This document shows, one piece after another, positions 26,251 through 34,592 of a stretch of DNA of 56,100 bases. Position numbers and translations under genes: made by a program. The notes beneath the pieces are model-generated. The model saw only the letters and a list, made by a program, of their open reading frames with translations, was not told where the DNA came from and did no database searches. The stretch comes from Cesiribacter sp. SM1 (GTDB taxonomy: Bacteria > Bacteroidota > Bacteroidia > Cytophagales > Cyclobacteriaceae), in the NCBI RefSeq assembly GCF_020178975.1, contig NZ_JAHXBU010000009.1, positions 1 through 56,100 on the forward strand. Direction: 5' to 3'. Within the stretch, counting starts at the first letter, position 1. Each line of letters opens with the position of its first letter.

Positions 26251-27219
26251 ATGAAAGCAGCAGTATTACATCATCCTGGTGGACCTGAAAGCTTTGTACT
26301 GGAGGACAGGCCCCAACCAATACCCAATGCTGAACAGGTGCTGGTGAAGGTAAAAGCCTTTGGGCTCAACCGCTCGGAATTGATGACGCGTAAAGGTCTT
26401 TCCCCAAACGTCAGGTTCCCAAGGGTGCTGGGCATAGAGTGTGTTGGAGAAGTAGAACAGGATCCGGCAGGAGAATTTAGGCCGGGACAAAAAGTTGCTG
26501 CCTTCATGGGGGGTATGGGCAGAGAGTTTGACGGTAGCTACGCAGAATATACTCTGCTTCCCAGAACTTTACTGTACCCATTTGAAAGTAATCTAGCCTG
26601 GGAGCAGCTTGGTGCCATGCCTGAAATGTTCCAAACCGTTTGGGGATCCCTATACCTGGCCCTGAAAATCCAGCCAGGAGAAACGCTTCTGATTAGGGGC
26701 GGCACCTCTTCTATTGGAATGCTAGCTACCCAGCTGGCCAAAAGGAGCGGCCTCACAGTCATCGCCACTACCCGGAAACCGGAAAAGACAGCTCTACTAC
26801 AAAGCAATGGTGCTGACCTCGTGATTATAGATGCCGGCCAGCTGGCTGAAAAGGTGAAGCTTCACTATCCAACGGGCGTGGAGAAAGTACTAGAACTGGT
26901 GGGTACCTCTACTCTTAAGGATTCGCTACAATGTGCTGCCCCTGGTGGCACCATATGCATGACAGGCATGCTGGCAGAACAATGGTCGATCGCAGATTTT
27001 GCTCCCATGGAATACATCCCCGCTACTGTTCACCTTACTATTTACGACAGCGGACAAATCCGGGTGGATCAGCAAAGTTTTCAGCAGTTTATTCATGATG
27101 TGGAAGCCGGACTAATTCAGCTTAATATCAGCAGAACATTTACCTTTGCGGAAATTTCAGCGGCACATCAATTTATGGAAAGCAATTCTGCTGGAGGAAA
27201 GATTGTAGTACTTACTTAG
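26251..27219 (+). CDS. Medium-chain NADPH:quinone oxidoreductase-like dehydrogenase
   Basis: 322 residues. GroES-like N-terminal domain ([20 protein letters not shown]) and a Rossmann domain with [16 protein letters not shown] near 150, followed by [10 protein letters not shown], which selects NADP. The structural and catalytic zinc ligands of alcohol dehydrogenases are absent, so it belongs to the zinc-free quinone oxidoreductase branch that reduces quinones or enones. It sits in a run of stress and small-molecule genes. Confidence 0.88.
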   Translation: MKAAVLHHPGGPESFVLEDRPQPIPNAEQVLVKVKAFGLNRSELMTRKGLSPNVRFPRVLGIECVGEVEQDPAGEFRPGQKVAAFMGGMGREFDGSYAEYTLLPRTLLYPFESNLAWEQLGAMPEMFQTVWGSLYLALKIQPGETLLIRGGTSSIGMLATQLAKRSGLTVIATTRKPEKTALLQSNGADLVIIDAGQLAEKVKLHYPTGVEKVLELVGTSTLKDSLQCAAPGGTICMTGMLAEQWSIADFAPMEYIPATVHLTIYDSGQIRVDQQSFQQFIHDVEAGLIQLNISRTFTFAEISAAHQFMESNSAGGKIVVLT

Positions 27220-27286
27220 AGCTACATTCTATTCAAATTTGATTATCGATCGGAGCTATTACAAAACAAAACTGTCTTTTTACTAA

Positions 27287-27532
27287 ATGAAGAATAAATA
27301 TTTGAAACACATTAATACTTTACTTGTGGTGTTTCCTATGACCTTGATTATGGCAGCCGTTGGAATATCGCGCAATTATGGTTTCCAAGATGGATGGATG
27401 TATCAGGTATTGAATACCTGGAGCGTCATGTTCCCGGTAGCGTATGTTGCAGCTTTTATTATTATACCAGTTGCAAAAAGACTTACAGAGAAAGTTGCTG
27501 CAAAGGCAGAACAAACAGTTGATAGATCTTGA
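27287..27532 (+). CDS. DUF2798 family small membrane protein
   Basis: 81 residues with two membrane helices (about 10-28 and 43-65). The sequence TLLVVFPMTLIMAAVGISRN followed by VLNTWSVMFPVAYVAAF matches DUF2798. Function unknown; members often occur near oxidoreductases. It lies 67 bases after the quinone-oxidoreductase-like gene. Confidence 0.82.
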   Translation: MKNKYLKHINTLLVVFPMTLIMAAVGISRNYGFQDGWMYQVLNTWSVMFPVAYVAAFIIIPVAKRLTEKVAAKAEQTVDRS

Positions 27533-27547
27533 ATTCGTCTATCCTTA

Positions 27548-27740
27548 AATAGTAGCCTCACCAAAAAAGCATAAGTTAGGCAAGGAGGTAGCTGTTATAT
27601 ACCAAGAGTTAGGCATTCATAAAGGCACCGAGCCATGGTGGCCTTCTAAAACCGATTCGACGGACCGCAGAGAAGCTCTTGCCATAGAAGTAGATACAGC
27701 TCTTCCTGCTGAATTCAGTGCTCTTAAACCGACTAAGTAA
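27548..27740 (+). pseudogene. Possible 3' fragment of an unknown gene
   Basis: An open frame without a usable start codon reads KEVAVIYQELGIHKGTEPWW then PSKTDSTDRREALAIEVDTA and stops at 27738-27740. The composition is protein-like and different from the flanking non-coding DNA. I do not recognise the family. It may be the tail of a truncated gene between the DUF2798 and hydrolase genes. Confidence 0.3.
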
Positions 27741-27797
27741 AGCTGCTTTTTACTGAAACATAACAGTTCATAAAAATTATCACACGTACAGAAAAAG

Positions 27798-28616
27798 ATG
27801 AGAAATTCATCCGCTACAGACAAAAAACCTATAGCCGGTAGTATAGTATCGAAAGACGGGCTTAAGATCGGATATACAAAATTCGGCCAAGGGCCGGCTG
27901 TGGTTATCGTTCATGGCAGCTACTCTGTGCAGGAAAACTGGTTTGAGTTTGCTCGTCTTTTAGCTGACACTTACACCGTTTATGTTTATGATCGGAGGGG
28001 ACGTGGCCAGAGTTCTGATTACGACAAGCCGTTTTCGTTCCAAATGGAGGTTGATGATCTTGCTGCTATCGTAGATCTTGCCGGGCACGGGACTTCTATC
28101 ATTGCCCACAGCTATGGTGGTGCTATTGCATTGAGTTATCTGCAACAGGTTTCTTTCGAGGGTCGTATTGTTTTTTATGAACCTATGAACGGGATCTTCG
28201 ATACGGTAAGCAAGGGTCTGCTCCCTCAATTGAAATCTTTAGTTGCTGAAGGTAAATTGGATGAAGCTACAGTGTTAACACAAATCAAAATTGTTGGTTT
28301 TGACCCTTCTGTAGTACAGGCTTCTAAACGAAGCCCAACTTGGGCTGCTTTCACTCAAATGACAAAGATTTTCCTTCGTGAGGTAGAAGCATTGGATAAT
28401 CTCAACCCAAGCATAGCTGATACGGACAAAATAAAATCAAAAGCATTTTTACTATTAGGCACGGAAAGTCCTCATGGAATAAGGACAGCAAGCGCAGCTA
28501 TAGTAGCCAGGGTTCGGGGAATTACTGTGTATCCGGTTTATAACCAAGGGCACATTGCCCATGTGACCAATCCGGAGCAACTAAAAAATCTAGTGTTGCA
28601 ATGCCTGATGCCGTAA
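27798..28616 (+). CDS. Alpha/beta hydrolase
   Basis: 272 residues, cytosolic. AVVIVHGSYSVQENW gives the oxyanion region, A-H-S-Y-G-G (IIAHSYGGAIAL near 108) the nucleophile, and a C-terminal NQGHIAHV the catalytic His. The family includes esterases, haloperoxidases and epoxide hydrolases; substrate unknown. The IS5 element begins 93 bases after its stop codon. Confidence 0.86.
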   Translation: MRNSSATDKKPIAGSIVSKDGLKIGYTKFGQGPAVVIVHGSYSVQENWFEFARLLADTYTVYVYDRRGRGQSSDYDKPFSFQMEVDDLAAIVDLAGHGTSIIAHSYGGAIALSYLQQVSFEGRIVFYEPMNGIFDTVSKGLLPQLKSLVAEGKLDEATVLTQIKIVGFDPSVVQASKRSPTWAAFTQMTKIFLREVEALDNLNPSIADTDKIKSKAFLLLGTESPHGIRTASAAIVARVRGITVYPVYNQGHIAHVTNPEQLKNLVLQCLMP

Positions 28617-28709
28617 TAAGAATGGAAAACTCTACTAAAAGTAAGTAGTACAAAATTTAGTACGACCCATTTTCAGCTTAGAGTCCATTCTTATTTAAAG
28701 TGATTTATT

Positions 28710-29712
28710 AGAGGTTATTACGATAAATTTCTATACTCAATTCTAAGGTTGTGCAATCCGCAGGCGATTAGCATGACTCTGTCATGAATATTTTCAATTC
28801 TGAGTCTGATTTTTTCCTGTACGATTCTGAGTCTTTTGATAGCTCCGATGGCATGCTCTACTGTAACTCTCATAGAAGACACCAGCTGGTTAAATGCTTT
28901 ATCTTCTGAGCTTAGCTCTTGATTCTTAGGTTTTTTCTCCGGCATCACTACTTTAACTTTATCAGGGGAAAAGCCCAGGAATCCCAGATCCTGCATCAGC
29001 ACTCCTTCAGGGGGAAAAAGCAGCTCCATTTCATCAGCCAGTGCCTTATCGTGCATGCTTCCTTCTACAGTAGCACTCAGGAAAAGTACCTTCTTTTCCT
29101 TGTTGATAATCAGGTTGTTTTTTACTGTGTGCTCCCCTTTTTTACCACTGTAGTAGAACCTCTGGCGCTCATAATCCACAGAACGTGGAATAACTCTTTC
29201 GGTGCCATCCAAGAGAATAAAGTACTCTGCCAGTGCTTTGAGGCTCAAATACAGTTGATCTGCCCTTCTTTGAGGGAGCATCCCGAGCCGATGCAGACTC
29301 TTTTCCAATAAGGGCAATAGTAGTTTCAGCCATTGACTCACCTTTCCCTGACTCATGGAAAACATTAACCCATGATATGCCTGTGTAGGATTTTGCTGCA
29401 GGTAAATCAGAATGAATAAAAGCTTATCATGACTGCCTTTTAGACTAATATCACTGTGTTCGCTGTGCTTGGGCAAGCTTCTCTTATTTCCTTTCAAATC
29501 ATAATAGCTATAGTACTGCAGCCATAACTTATCGAATTCTGATAAAATAGCCATAAACTCATCTGCTCGTAAACTCGTTAAGCCTATTAACTGGCGGTGG
29601 GATATTTCTTCACTTTTGATTATTCGCATAATACAAAAAGAAGATCTCCTACCGCCTTAGTTCTTTTATCCCTTCGCTATCAGACCCTTAGTAAATTATC
29701 GTAATAAGGTCT
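28710..29712 (-). mobile_element. IS5-family insertion sequence, complete
   Basis: About 1003 bases with terminal inverted repeats: AGAGGTTATTACGATAA at the left (28710-28726) and its near complement TTATCGTAATAAGGTCT at the right (29696-29712), two mismatches in 17. ATT flanks both ends (28707-28709 and 29713-29715), a likely 3-bp target duplication as expected for this family. It carries a single transposase gene on the minus strand. The right end lies three bases from the ATG of a Crp/Fnr gene. Ends were set by eye and could be off by one or two bases. Confidence 0.8.
28718..29629 (-). CDS. IS5-family DDE transposase
   Basis: 303 residues, intact. N-terminal helical region with an HTH-like segment (AYHGLMFSMSQGKVSQWLK), then a DDE_Tnp_4 domain: first Asp in FILLDGTERVI, second in LMQDLGFLGF, and Glu in RVTVEHAIGAIKRLR. 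It catalyses cut-and-paste movement of the surrounding element. It is the only transposase in the window without a stop or frameshift, so the element may still be active. Confidence 0.9.
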   Translation of the reverse strand: MRIIKSEEISHRQLIGLTSLRADEFMAILSEFDKLWLQYYSYYDLKGNKRSLPKHSEHSDISLKGSHDKLLFILIYLQQNPTQAYHGLMFSMSQGKVSQWLKLLLPLLEKSLHRLGMLPQRRADQLYLSLKALAEYFILLDGTERVIPRSVDYERQRFYYSGKKGEHTVKNNLIINKEKKVLFLSATVEGSMHDKALADEMELLFPPEGVLMQDLGFLGFSPDKVKVVMPEKKPKNQELSSEDKAFNQLVSSMRVTVEHAIGAIKRLRIVQEKIRLRIENIHDRVMLIACGLHNLRIEYRNLS

Positions 29713-29715
29713 ATT

Positions 29716-30294
29716 ATGTACGACTTATTCTTTCAGAAATTCCAGGAGAAGGTACCGCTATCTAATGAAGAGCAGGAACAAATCAAAGCATACCTAACCC
29801 CAAAGAAACTACGGAAAAGGCAGTATCTGTTGCAGAAAGGAGATGTTTGTAAAGCCATTGCCTTTGTAGAAAAGGGAACATTACGGGAATACTCGGTTGA
29901 AAGCGGCAGCGAACATATCATTCAATTTGCTATAGAAGGCTGGACCATTTCCGATCTGTTCAGTTTTCTGACTGGAGAGCCTGCTACTTATCATATCGAA
30001 GCGATAGAGGAAGCCGAATTGATTTTAATTAGCAAGAGTGCACATGAAGAACTTTTAAAAGTGCAGCCTAAATATGAGACCTATATGCGCTTGCTGATCA
30101 CAGGTGCTTATATAGCTCTTCAAAGACGCCATACTTCTAATATAAGCTTACCTGTAGAGGAGCGTTACAGAAATTTCACGGAAATGTATCCTGACATTGT
30201 GCAACGCGTGCCCCAACACATGATAGCCTCCTACCTGGGCCTGACCCCTGAAACCTTGAGCCGGATCAGGAAGAAGATGGCAAATCGCGAATAA
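29716..30294 (+). CDS. Crp/Fnr-family regulator immediately behind an IS element
   Basis: 192 residues. Cyclic-nucleotide-binding fold (about 25-140; RRKRQ-like KLRKRQYLLQKGDVCKAIAFV) and winged helix with MIASYLGLTPETLSRIRK near the end. Same layout as the regulator at 18275. The ATG directly follows the 3-bp target duplication of the IS5 element, so the native promoter and leader are cut off by 1 kb; expression would now depend on an outward IS promoter or read-through. The type II palindrome CATTGAC-N4-GTCAATG begins 16 bases after its stop, suggesting it controls the next gene. Confidence 0.85.
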   Translation: MYDLFFQKFQEKVPLSNEEQEQIKAYLTPKKLRKRQYLLQKGDVCKAIAFVEKGTLREYSVESGSEHIIQFAIEGWTISDLFSFLTGEPATYHIEAIEEAELILISKSAHEELLKVQPKYETYMRLLITGAYIALQRRHTSNISLPVEERYRNFTEMYPDIVQRVPQHMIASYLGLTPETLSRIRKKMANRE

Positions 30295-30309
30295 AACTAC
30301 CTTCCATTT

Positions 30310-30378
30310 CATTGACAAAAGTCAATGGTTTTTCTTGATCGAGCTCAATGCACAGGGCATGGAGCGTAGGTAACTTTG
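30310..30378 (+). promoter_or_regulatory. Type II tandem operator and -7 box before the F420-reductase-like gene
   Basis: Site A (30310-30327) is the perfect palindrome CATTGACAAAAGTCAATG. Site B (30333-30350), TCTTGATCGAGCTCAATG, keeps TTGA..TCAA and is centred 23 bp further on. TAACTTTG (30371-30378) matches the -7 consensus and lies 20 bases after site B, one base closer than in the pirin promoter. TTGAC-N4-GTCAA resembles the Fnr box TTGAT-N4-ATCAA, so a Crp/Fnr protein is the likely binder. Confidence 0.62.
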
Positions 30379-30398
30379 CATTGTTAGAAATCAAAATC

Positions 30399-31061
30399 AT
30401 GAAAACAATGCAAACCATCGCCATTATCGGAGCCTCTGGAAATATGGGCTCTGCTATATCAAAAAGCCTGTCGAAAGGCAATTACAGATTACTCCTATGC
30501 GCCAGGGAGCAAGACAAAGTTCAAGCAGTAGTGGAGGAAATTAGGAGCAGCAATCCTGCTGCAGCTGTAGAGGCTATCGATTGCTCCGTAGAAGCATCCT
30601 GGGAAGCCGATATCATCATTGTTGCGGTTCCTTATGAAGCGGAAAAAGAAGTAGCCCAAAAGATTCGGGAAGTCTCCAACCAAAAGATCGTCATCAGTAT
30701 ATCAAATCCTCTAAACAGCAGCTATAATGGCTTGGTAACAGCACCTGATACCAGCGCAGCAGAAGAACTGCAAAAGAGCCTGCCCAATGCTAAAGTAGTG
30801 AAAGCATTCAACACCACCTTTGCTGCAGACTTCTCAACACCAGTAATTGACGGTAGACAAGCAGATGCTTTTGTTGCAGGCAATGAGGAAGATGCGTTGA
30901 GGACGGTTTCTGAACTGGTGAGCACAGCCGGCTTCAATCCTCTCCTAGCAGGTGATCTCTCTGTAAGCAGAACGCTGGAAAACATGCAGCTCCTACTCAT
31001 ACAGCTGAACATGAAGTACAACTACAACTGGCTGGCTGGATGGAAAATCCTACACCAGTAA
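30399..31061 (+). CDS. NADPH-dependent F420 reductase-like NAD(P)-binding protein
   Basis: 220 residues from ATG 30399 (MKTMQTIAIIGASGNMGSAI); an earlier in-frame ATG overlaps the promoter. Rossmann GASGNMG at the N-terminus, IIIVAVPYEAEKEV in the middle, and a conserved VVKAFNTTFAADF near 140. The family (NADP oxidoreductase coenzyme F420-dependent, COG2085) reduces flavin-like or iron substrates; F420 use in Bacteroidota is not expected. A related protein is at 44840. Confidence 0.85.
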   Translation: MKTMQTIAIIGASGNMGSAISKSLSKGNYRLLLCAREQDKVQAVVEEIRSSNPAAAVEAIDCSVEASWEADIIIVAVPYEAEKEVAQKIREVSNQKIVISISNPLNSSYNGLVTAPDTSAAEELQKSLPNAKVVKAFNTTFAADFSTPVIDGRQADAFVAGNEEDALRTVSELVSTAGFNPLLAGDLSVSRTLENMQLLLIQLNMKYNYNWLAGWKILHQ

Positions 31062-31075
31062 ACTAAACAGCTATC

Positions 31076-31089
31076 ACTCAATATTGAGT
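31076..31089. promoter_or_regulatory. Palindrome upstream of the dioxygenase gene
   Basis: ACTCAATATTGAGT is a perfect 14-base palindrome 26 bases upstream of the dioxygenase ATG. It does not match the type I or type II operators. It may be an operator or chance. Confidence 0.35.
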
Positions 31090-31114
31090 AGGTGTTGTAG
31101 CAAATCAAGCTGTT

Positions 31115-31996
31115 ATGCAACGGGATCAATTTATTAAAACACTTATCACTGGAGTAGTAGGTATGAGCACATTATCAGCTTTTAACCGGTTTACAGAAAG
31201 TCTAAGTGAGCAAGAGCAACTAATGCCTGTCTTGTTCATTGGCCATGGCTCCCCCATGAATGGCATTCTGGATAATGAATTCAGCCGGAAGTGGAAGCAA
31301 CTCGGCAAAGAGATCCCTACCCCAAAAGCGGTACTTGTTATTTCTGCGCATTGGTTGAGCAAGGGCACTCGTGTCACTGCTATGGACTTTCCGAAAACCA
31401 TTCATGATTTCGGAGGCTTTCCTAAGGCCTTATTCGATGTTCAATATAATGCTCCAGGCAACCCTTTATTGGCTAAAGAAACGGCTTCCCTTATCAAATC
31501 CACGGCAGTTGAAATGGACCATGATTGGGGGCTTGATCACGGTGCCTGGACTGTTATCCGGCATATGTACCCCGAAGCGAATATCCCTGTGCTGCAGCTA
31601 AGCATCGATTACTCCAAAGGTCCGCAATACCATTATCAGCTGGCAAAAGAGCTGGCAGACCTTCGAAAAAAAGGTGTACTCATTATGGGTAGCGGTAACA
31701 TGGTACACAACCTGCGCATGGTAGCCTGGGATAAAATTGACGAACCAGAATGGGGGTATGACTGGGCTGTGCAGATGAATACAAAATTCAAAGACCTAAT
31801 CAGTAACGGCAGCCACGATCAACTAATAAAATACGAGCAATTGGGCAGAGAAGCCAAGTTAGCCATCCCTACCCCAGAACATTATTGGCCCTTACTCTAT
31901 TCGCTAGGGCTTAAGGGAAGTAAGGATGAGGTTTCGTTTTTCAACGACAGAGTAGTAGGCGGTTCCCTAACCATGACCTCTGTAAAGATTGGCTAA
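31115..31996 (+). CDS. ygiD: 4,5-DOPA dioxygenase extradiol-like protein (class III)
   Basis: 293 residues. MPVLFIGHGSPMNGI near residue 37 and AVLVISAHWLSKGTRV, DHGAWTVIRHMYP and MGSGNMVHNLR are the metal and active-site blocks of class III extradiol ring-opening dioxygenases of the YgiD group. These cleave catechol-type rings. An N-terminal extension of about 35 residues (LITGVVGMSTLSAF) is hydrophobic but does not look like a clear export signal. It follows the F420-reductase-like gene by 53 bases and may share its transcript. Confidence 0.87.
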   Translation: MQRDQFIKTLITGVVGMSTLSAFNRFTESLSEQEQLMPVLFIGHGSPMNGILDNEFSRKWKQLGKEIPTPKAVLVISAHWLSKGTRVTAMDFPKTIHDFGGFPKALFDVQYNAPGNPLLAKETASLIKSTAVEMDHDWGLDHGAWTVIRHMYPEANIPVLQLSIDYSKGPQYHYQLAKELADLRKKGVLIMGSGNMVHNLRMVAWDKIDEPEWGYDWAVQMNTKFKDLISNGSHDQLIKYEQLGREAKLAIPTPEHYWPLLYSLGLKGSKDEVSFFNDRVVGGSLTMTSVKIG

Positions 31997-32090
31997 GAAA
32001 ACGAGCTATACCTGAACCAGCAGTCATATGATCCTGTACTCCGACACATTTTATCATTCAATTTATTTCAATAGCTAATACACTTAAAAC

Positions 32091-32741
32091 ATGAAAATTA
32101 CTAAGTATTTCTTTGCCGCTCTGGCCATCCTGGCTATCACAACCACACAACTTGCTGCCCAGAGTGGAGCGGCTAAAACTTTTACAGTTGACACGCAAAA
32201 ATCTAGCCTGGTGTGGACGGGTAAAAAGATTGGCGGCGAGCATACCGGCAATATCTCTCTAACATCCGGCTCGCTACAGGTAGCGAAGAACAAGCTGGTG
32301 GGGGGTGCCTTCGAAATCGATATGAACAGCATCACCAACACTGATCTTACTGATGCAGGCTACAATGCGAAATTGGTGGGGCACCTCAAGTCAGATGACT
32401 TCTTTGGGGTTGAAAAGCATCCGAAAGCTACTTTCAAGATTACCAAGGCAACACCGATTTCCGGAGCCAAAGCTGGCGCAAGTAACTACCAGATCACTGG
32501 CAATCTTACCATTAAGGGTAAGACAGAAACAATCAGCTTTCCTGCTACTGTAAAATTTAACGGAGATGCAGCCGAGGCCGTGGCAAAAATTACGGTAGAT
32601 CGGAGCAAGTTTGATGTGCGCTATGGCTCCCCTTCATTCTTTGCAGATCTGGGCGATAAAGCTCTTGACAATGAGTTTATTATTGACCTAAAACTGGTCA
32701 CTACAGCTGCAAGTACTACGGCCACTGCTACAGGTAAGTGA
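32091..32741 (+). CDS. YceI-family lipid-binding periplasmic protein
   Basis: 216 residues with signal peptide MKITKYFFAALAILAITTTQLAAQ. The YceI lipocalin-like barrel is clear: FTVDTQKSSLVWTGKKIGGE, GGAFEIDMNSITNTDL, HLKSDDFFGVEKHPKATFKI and SFPATVKF. YceI proteins bind isoprenoid-type lipids in the periplasm and are often stress-induced. It ends with a low-complexity Thr/Ala tail. A large palindromic region follows directly. Confidence 0.92.
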   Translation: MKITKYFFAALAILAITTTQLAAQSGAAKTFTVDTQKSSLVWTGKKIGGEHTGNISLTSGSLQVAKNKLVGGAFEIDMNSITNTDLTDAGYNAKLVGHLKSDDFFGVEKHPKATFKITKATPISGAKAGASNYQITGNLTIKGKTETISFPATVKFNGDAAEAVAKITVDRSKFDVRYGSPSFFADLGDKALDNEFIIDLKLVTTAASTTATATGK

Positions 32742-32755
32742 TCTATTCACCAAAG

Positions 32756-32838
32756 GTTTAAGAAACACCCTTAATCTAGTTTAAGAGTGTTTCTTAAACT
32801 AGATTATAAGCTGCAGAGCACAATCATTGGCAACTTTG
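32756..32838 (+). promoter_or_regulatory. Type I operator array and -7 box before the secreted NTF2-like gene
   Basis: A GTTTAAG half site (32756-32762), site A CTTAATCTAGTTTAAG (32770-32785) and site B CTTAAACTAGATTATA (32793-32808) follow one another at a 23-bp period. CAACTTTG (32831-32838), a near -7 consensus, begins 22 bases after site B, the same spacing as at 22.1 kb. The arms GTTTAAGAAACAC (32756) and GTGTTTCTTAAAC (ending 32799) also form a perfect inverted repeat, which might act as a terminator for yceI. Confidence 0.65.
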
Positions 32839-32863
32839 TACTACAATTTAACTACAAAAACCA

Positions 32864-33355
32864 ATGAAAAAATCATTAATGATTGTTGCATTGATTGCAT
32901 CTGCGCTCTTCTTCCAGAATGAAGCAAAAGGCCAATCTAAGAGTCTGAAGGTTAACAAAGCACAAACTGAAAATGCTTCAGAGAAAACAGCTATTGAAAA
33001 GTTAATCTATAGTTATCAGGATGCGCTTAATGCATCCGATGTAAGCAAGGTTATCAGCCTATACACAACTGATGGGGTATTAATGGCTAATGGAGCACCT
33101 ACAGCCGATGGAGTCGAACAAGTAAAGGGCACCTATCAGTATGTTTTTGACAATTTTACCTACACCCTAAAGTTTACCATTCAAGAAATTGAAGTCAACG
33201 GTAATACTGCATTTGCCAGATCAAGCTCTCAAGGTAGTTTCATCATAAAAAAGAGCGGACAAAGCATTCCCGATGAAAACCGCGAATTATTTGTATTTGA
33301 AAAAGTAAAAGGTCAGTGGAAGATTGCCCGCTACATGTACAATAAGACCAAATAA
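32864..33355 (+). CDS. Secreted SnoaL/NTF2-like protein
   Basis: 163 residues with a signal peptide (MKKSLMIVALIASALFFQNEA). The SgcJ/EcaC-type domain (about 45-163) has YQDALNASDVSKVISLYTTD, GVLMANGAPTADG and the end WKIARYMYNKTK. It is closely similar to both halves of the next gene's product and to the protein at 19070. Ligand unknown. Expression is predicted to depend on the type I operators just upstream. Confidence 0.84.
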   Translation: MKKSLMIVALIASALFFQNEAKGQSKSLKVNKAQTENASEKTAIEKLIYSYQDALNASDVSKVISLYTTDGVLMANGAPTADGVEQVKGTYQYVFDNFTYTLKFTIQEIEVNGNTAFARSSSQGSFIIKKSGQSIPDENRELFVFEKVKGQWKIARYMYNKTK

Positions 33356-33538
33356 CAGGGCTCTTTAAGAGTGGAATGCTAGCTTAGCTACTTTTCCTAC
33401 CAGTAGAAATAAGAACTTCAGATGAACGGCAGCTAGCTTATAACAGGAAAGCGTTTGCGAGTGGACTAAAGTGCCTGCTTTCATAGCAGGGCGTGTAAAA
33501 ATTTCTAATAAATCCTCCGGGTATAAAATTACTAAGAA

Positions 33539-34447
33539 ATGAAAAGGGTATGTTATTTATTGGCAATCGCCATAGCGTTTGCCTCATGTGAAAAGGACGA
33601 TGACACCAGCGAATCTATCAATGTCCAACAAGAAAGTGAAGCTATCGAAAGTTTGGTTGGGGTTTCTTACCAAAATGCATTAGCAGCTTCAGATGCAGAT
33701 GCTGTAACATCTGCATTTACGGCCGATGGCGTTGTGATGGGCCCTGGCTCGCCTACTGCTACAGGTGCTACTGCATTGAAAAACACCTATGAGAGTATCT
33801 TTGGTGCTGTTGACCTAAATCTTGAATTTAAGATTGATGAAATAATCGTTGGCAATCAATATGGATTCGTCAGATCTACCTCTGCAGGTACGGCAACCAT
33901 AAAGGCTACGGGCGCTAGTGCTCCTGAAGAAAACAGGGAACTATTTGTTGTGAAAAAGGTAAATGATCAATGGAAAATAGCCAGCTATATCTACAATAAA
34001 ATGGGTGTTTTGAGCCAGGCTAACAACACACAGGTCATTGAAAATAATCCTCTTAGTTACACTGAAGAAGATATAAATGATATTCGCACACTTATCACTT
34101 CAGCTTATGCGAATGCAATTTCTTCTTCAGATGCACAAGCAGTATCAAGTATTTTCATTGCAGATGGCGTTTTAATGGCTCCGGATGCTCCTACTATGGT
34201 AGGCAATACTGCCATAAAAAGTACTTATGAAAGCGTGTTTGATGCAGTTGAACTCGATCTAGCCTTTACAATTGACGAAATCGCTGTTGACGGTGAATAC
34301 GGCTACGTAAGATCACATTCCGAGGGAACAACTTTGATTCGCTCAAATGGTCAAACTGTTCCTGCGAGCTATAGAGAGATTTTTATCGTCAAAAAGGTTG
34401 AGGGAAACTGGAGAATCGCCTGGTATCTGTATAATCAACCTGAATAG
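33539..34447 (+). CDS. Lipoprotein with two tandem SnoaL/NTF2-like domains
   Basis: 302 residues. Signal MKRVCYLLAIAIAFASC with lipobox FASC17. Two consecutive NTF2-like domains (about 30-160 and 172-300) each contain the same landmarks: ALAASDADAVTSAFTADGVV with GPGSPTATG, and AISSSDAQAVSSIFIADGVL with APDAPTMVG; each ends in a WKIASYIYN / WRIAWYLYN strand. The tandem arises by duplication of a single-domain gene such as its neighbour at 32864. NTF2 folds often dimerise, so the tandem may form its own dimer. Function unknown. Confidence 0.82.
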   Translation: MKRVCYLLAIAIAFASCEKDDDTSESINVQQESEAIESLVGVSYQNALAASDADAVTSAFTADGVVMGPGSPTATGATALKNTYESIFGAVDLNLEFKIDEIIVGNQYGFVRSTSAGTATIKATGASAPEENRELFVVKKVNDQWKIASYIYNKMGVLSQANNTQVIENNPLSYTEEDINDIRTLITSAYANAISSSDAQAVSSIFIADGVLMAPDAPTMVGNTAIKSTYESVFDAVELDLAFTIDEIAVDGEYGYVRSHSEGTTLIRSNGQTVPASYREIFIVKKVEGNWRIAWYLYNQPE

Positions 34448-34484
34448 TAACGCTATAATCTTCAGGAAGTAATATTAATGGAAA

Positions 34485-34517
34485 GGCTGGTGGAAGTATT
34501 AAATACCTCTACCAGCC
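34485..34517 (+). terminator. Hairpin behind the tandem NTF2-like gene
   Basis: GGCTGGT and ACCAGCC form the outer stem, with further pairing of AGTATT with AATAC inside. It is 38 bases after the stop codon. The following bases (ATTTACAACTTTTTC) are T-rich but not a strict run, so it is a weak terminator. Confidence 0.5.
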
Positions 34518-34592
34518 ATTTACAACTTTTTCTACATGTTGCTGAGCTTACTTCTCTTCACAATCAACTTCTACCTGATAGACAGTACTCAA

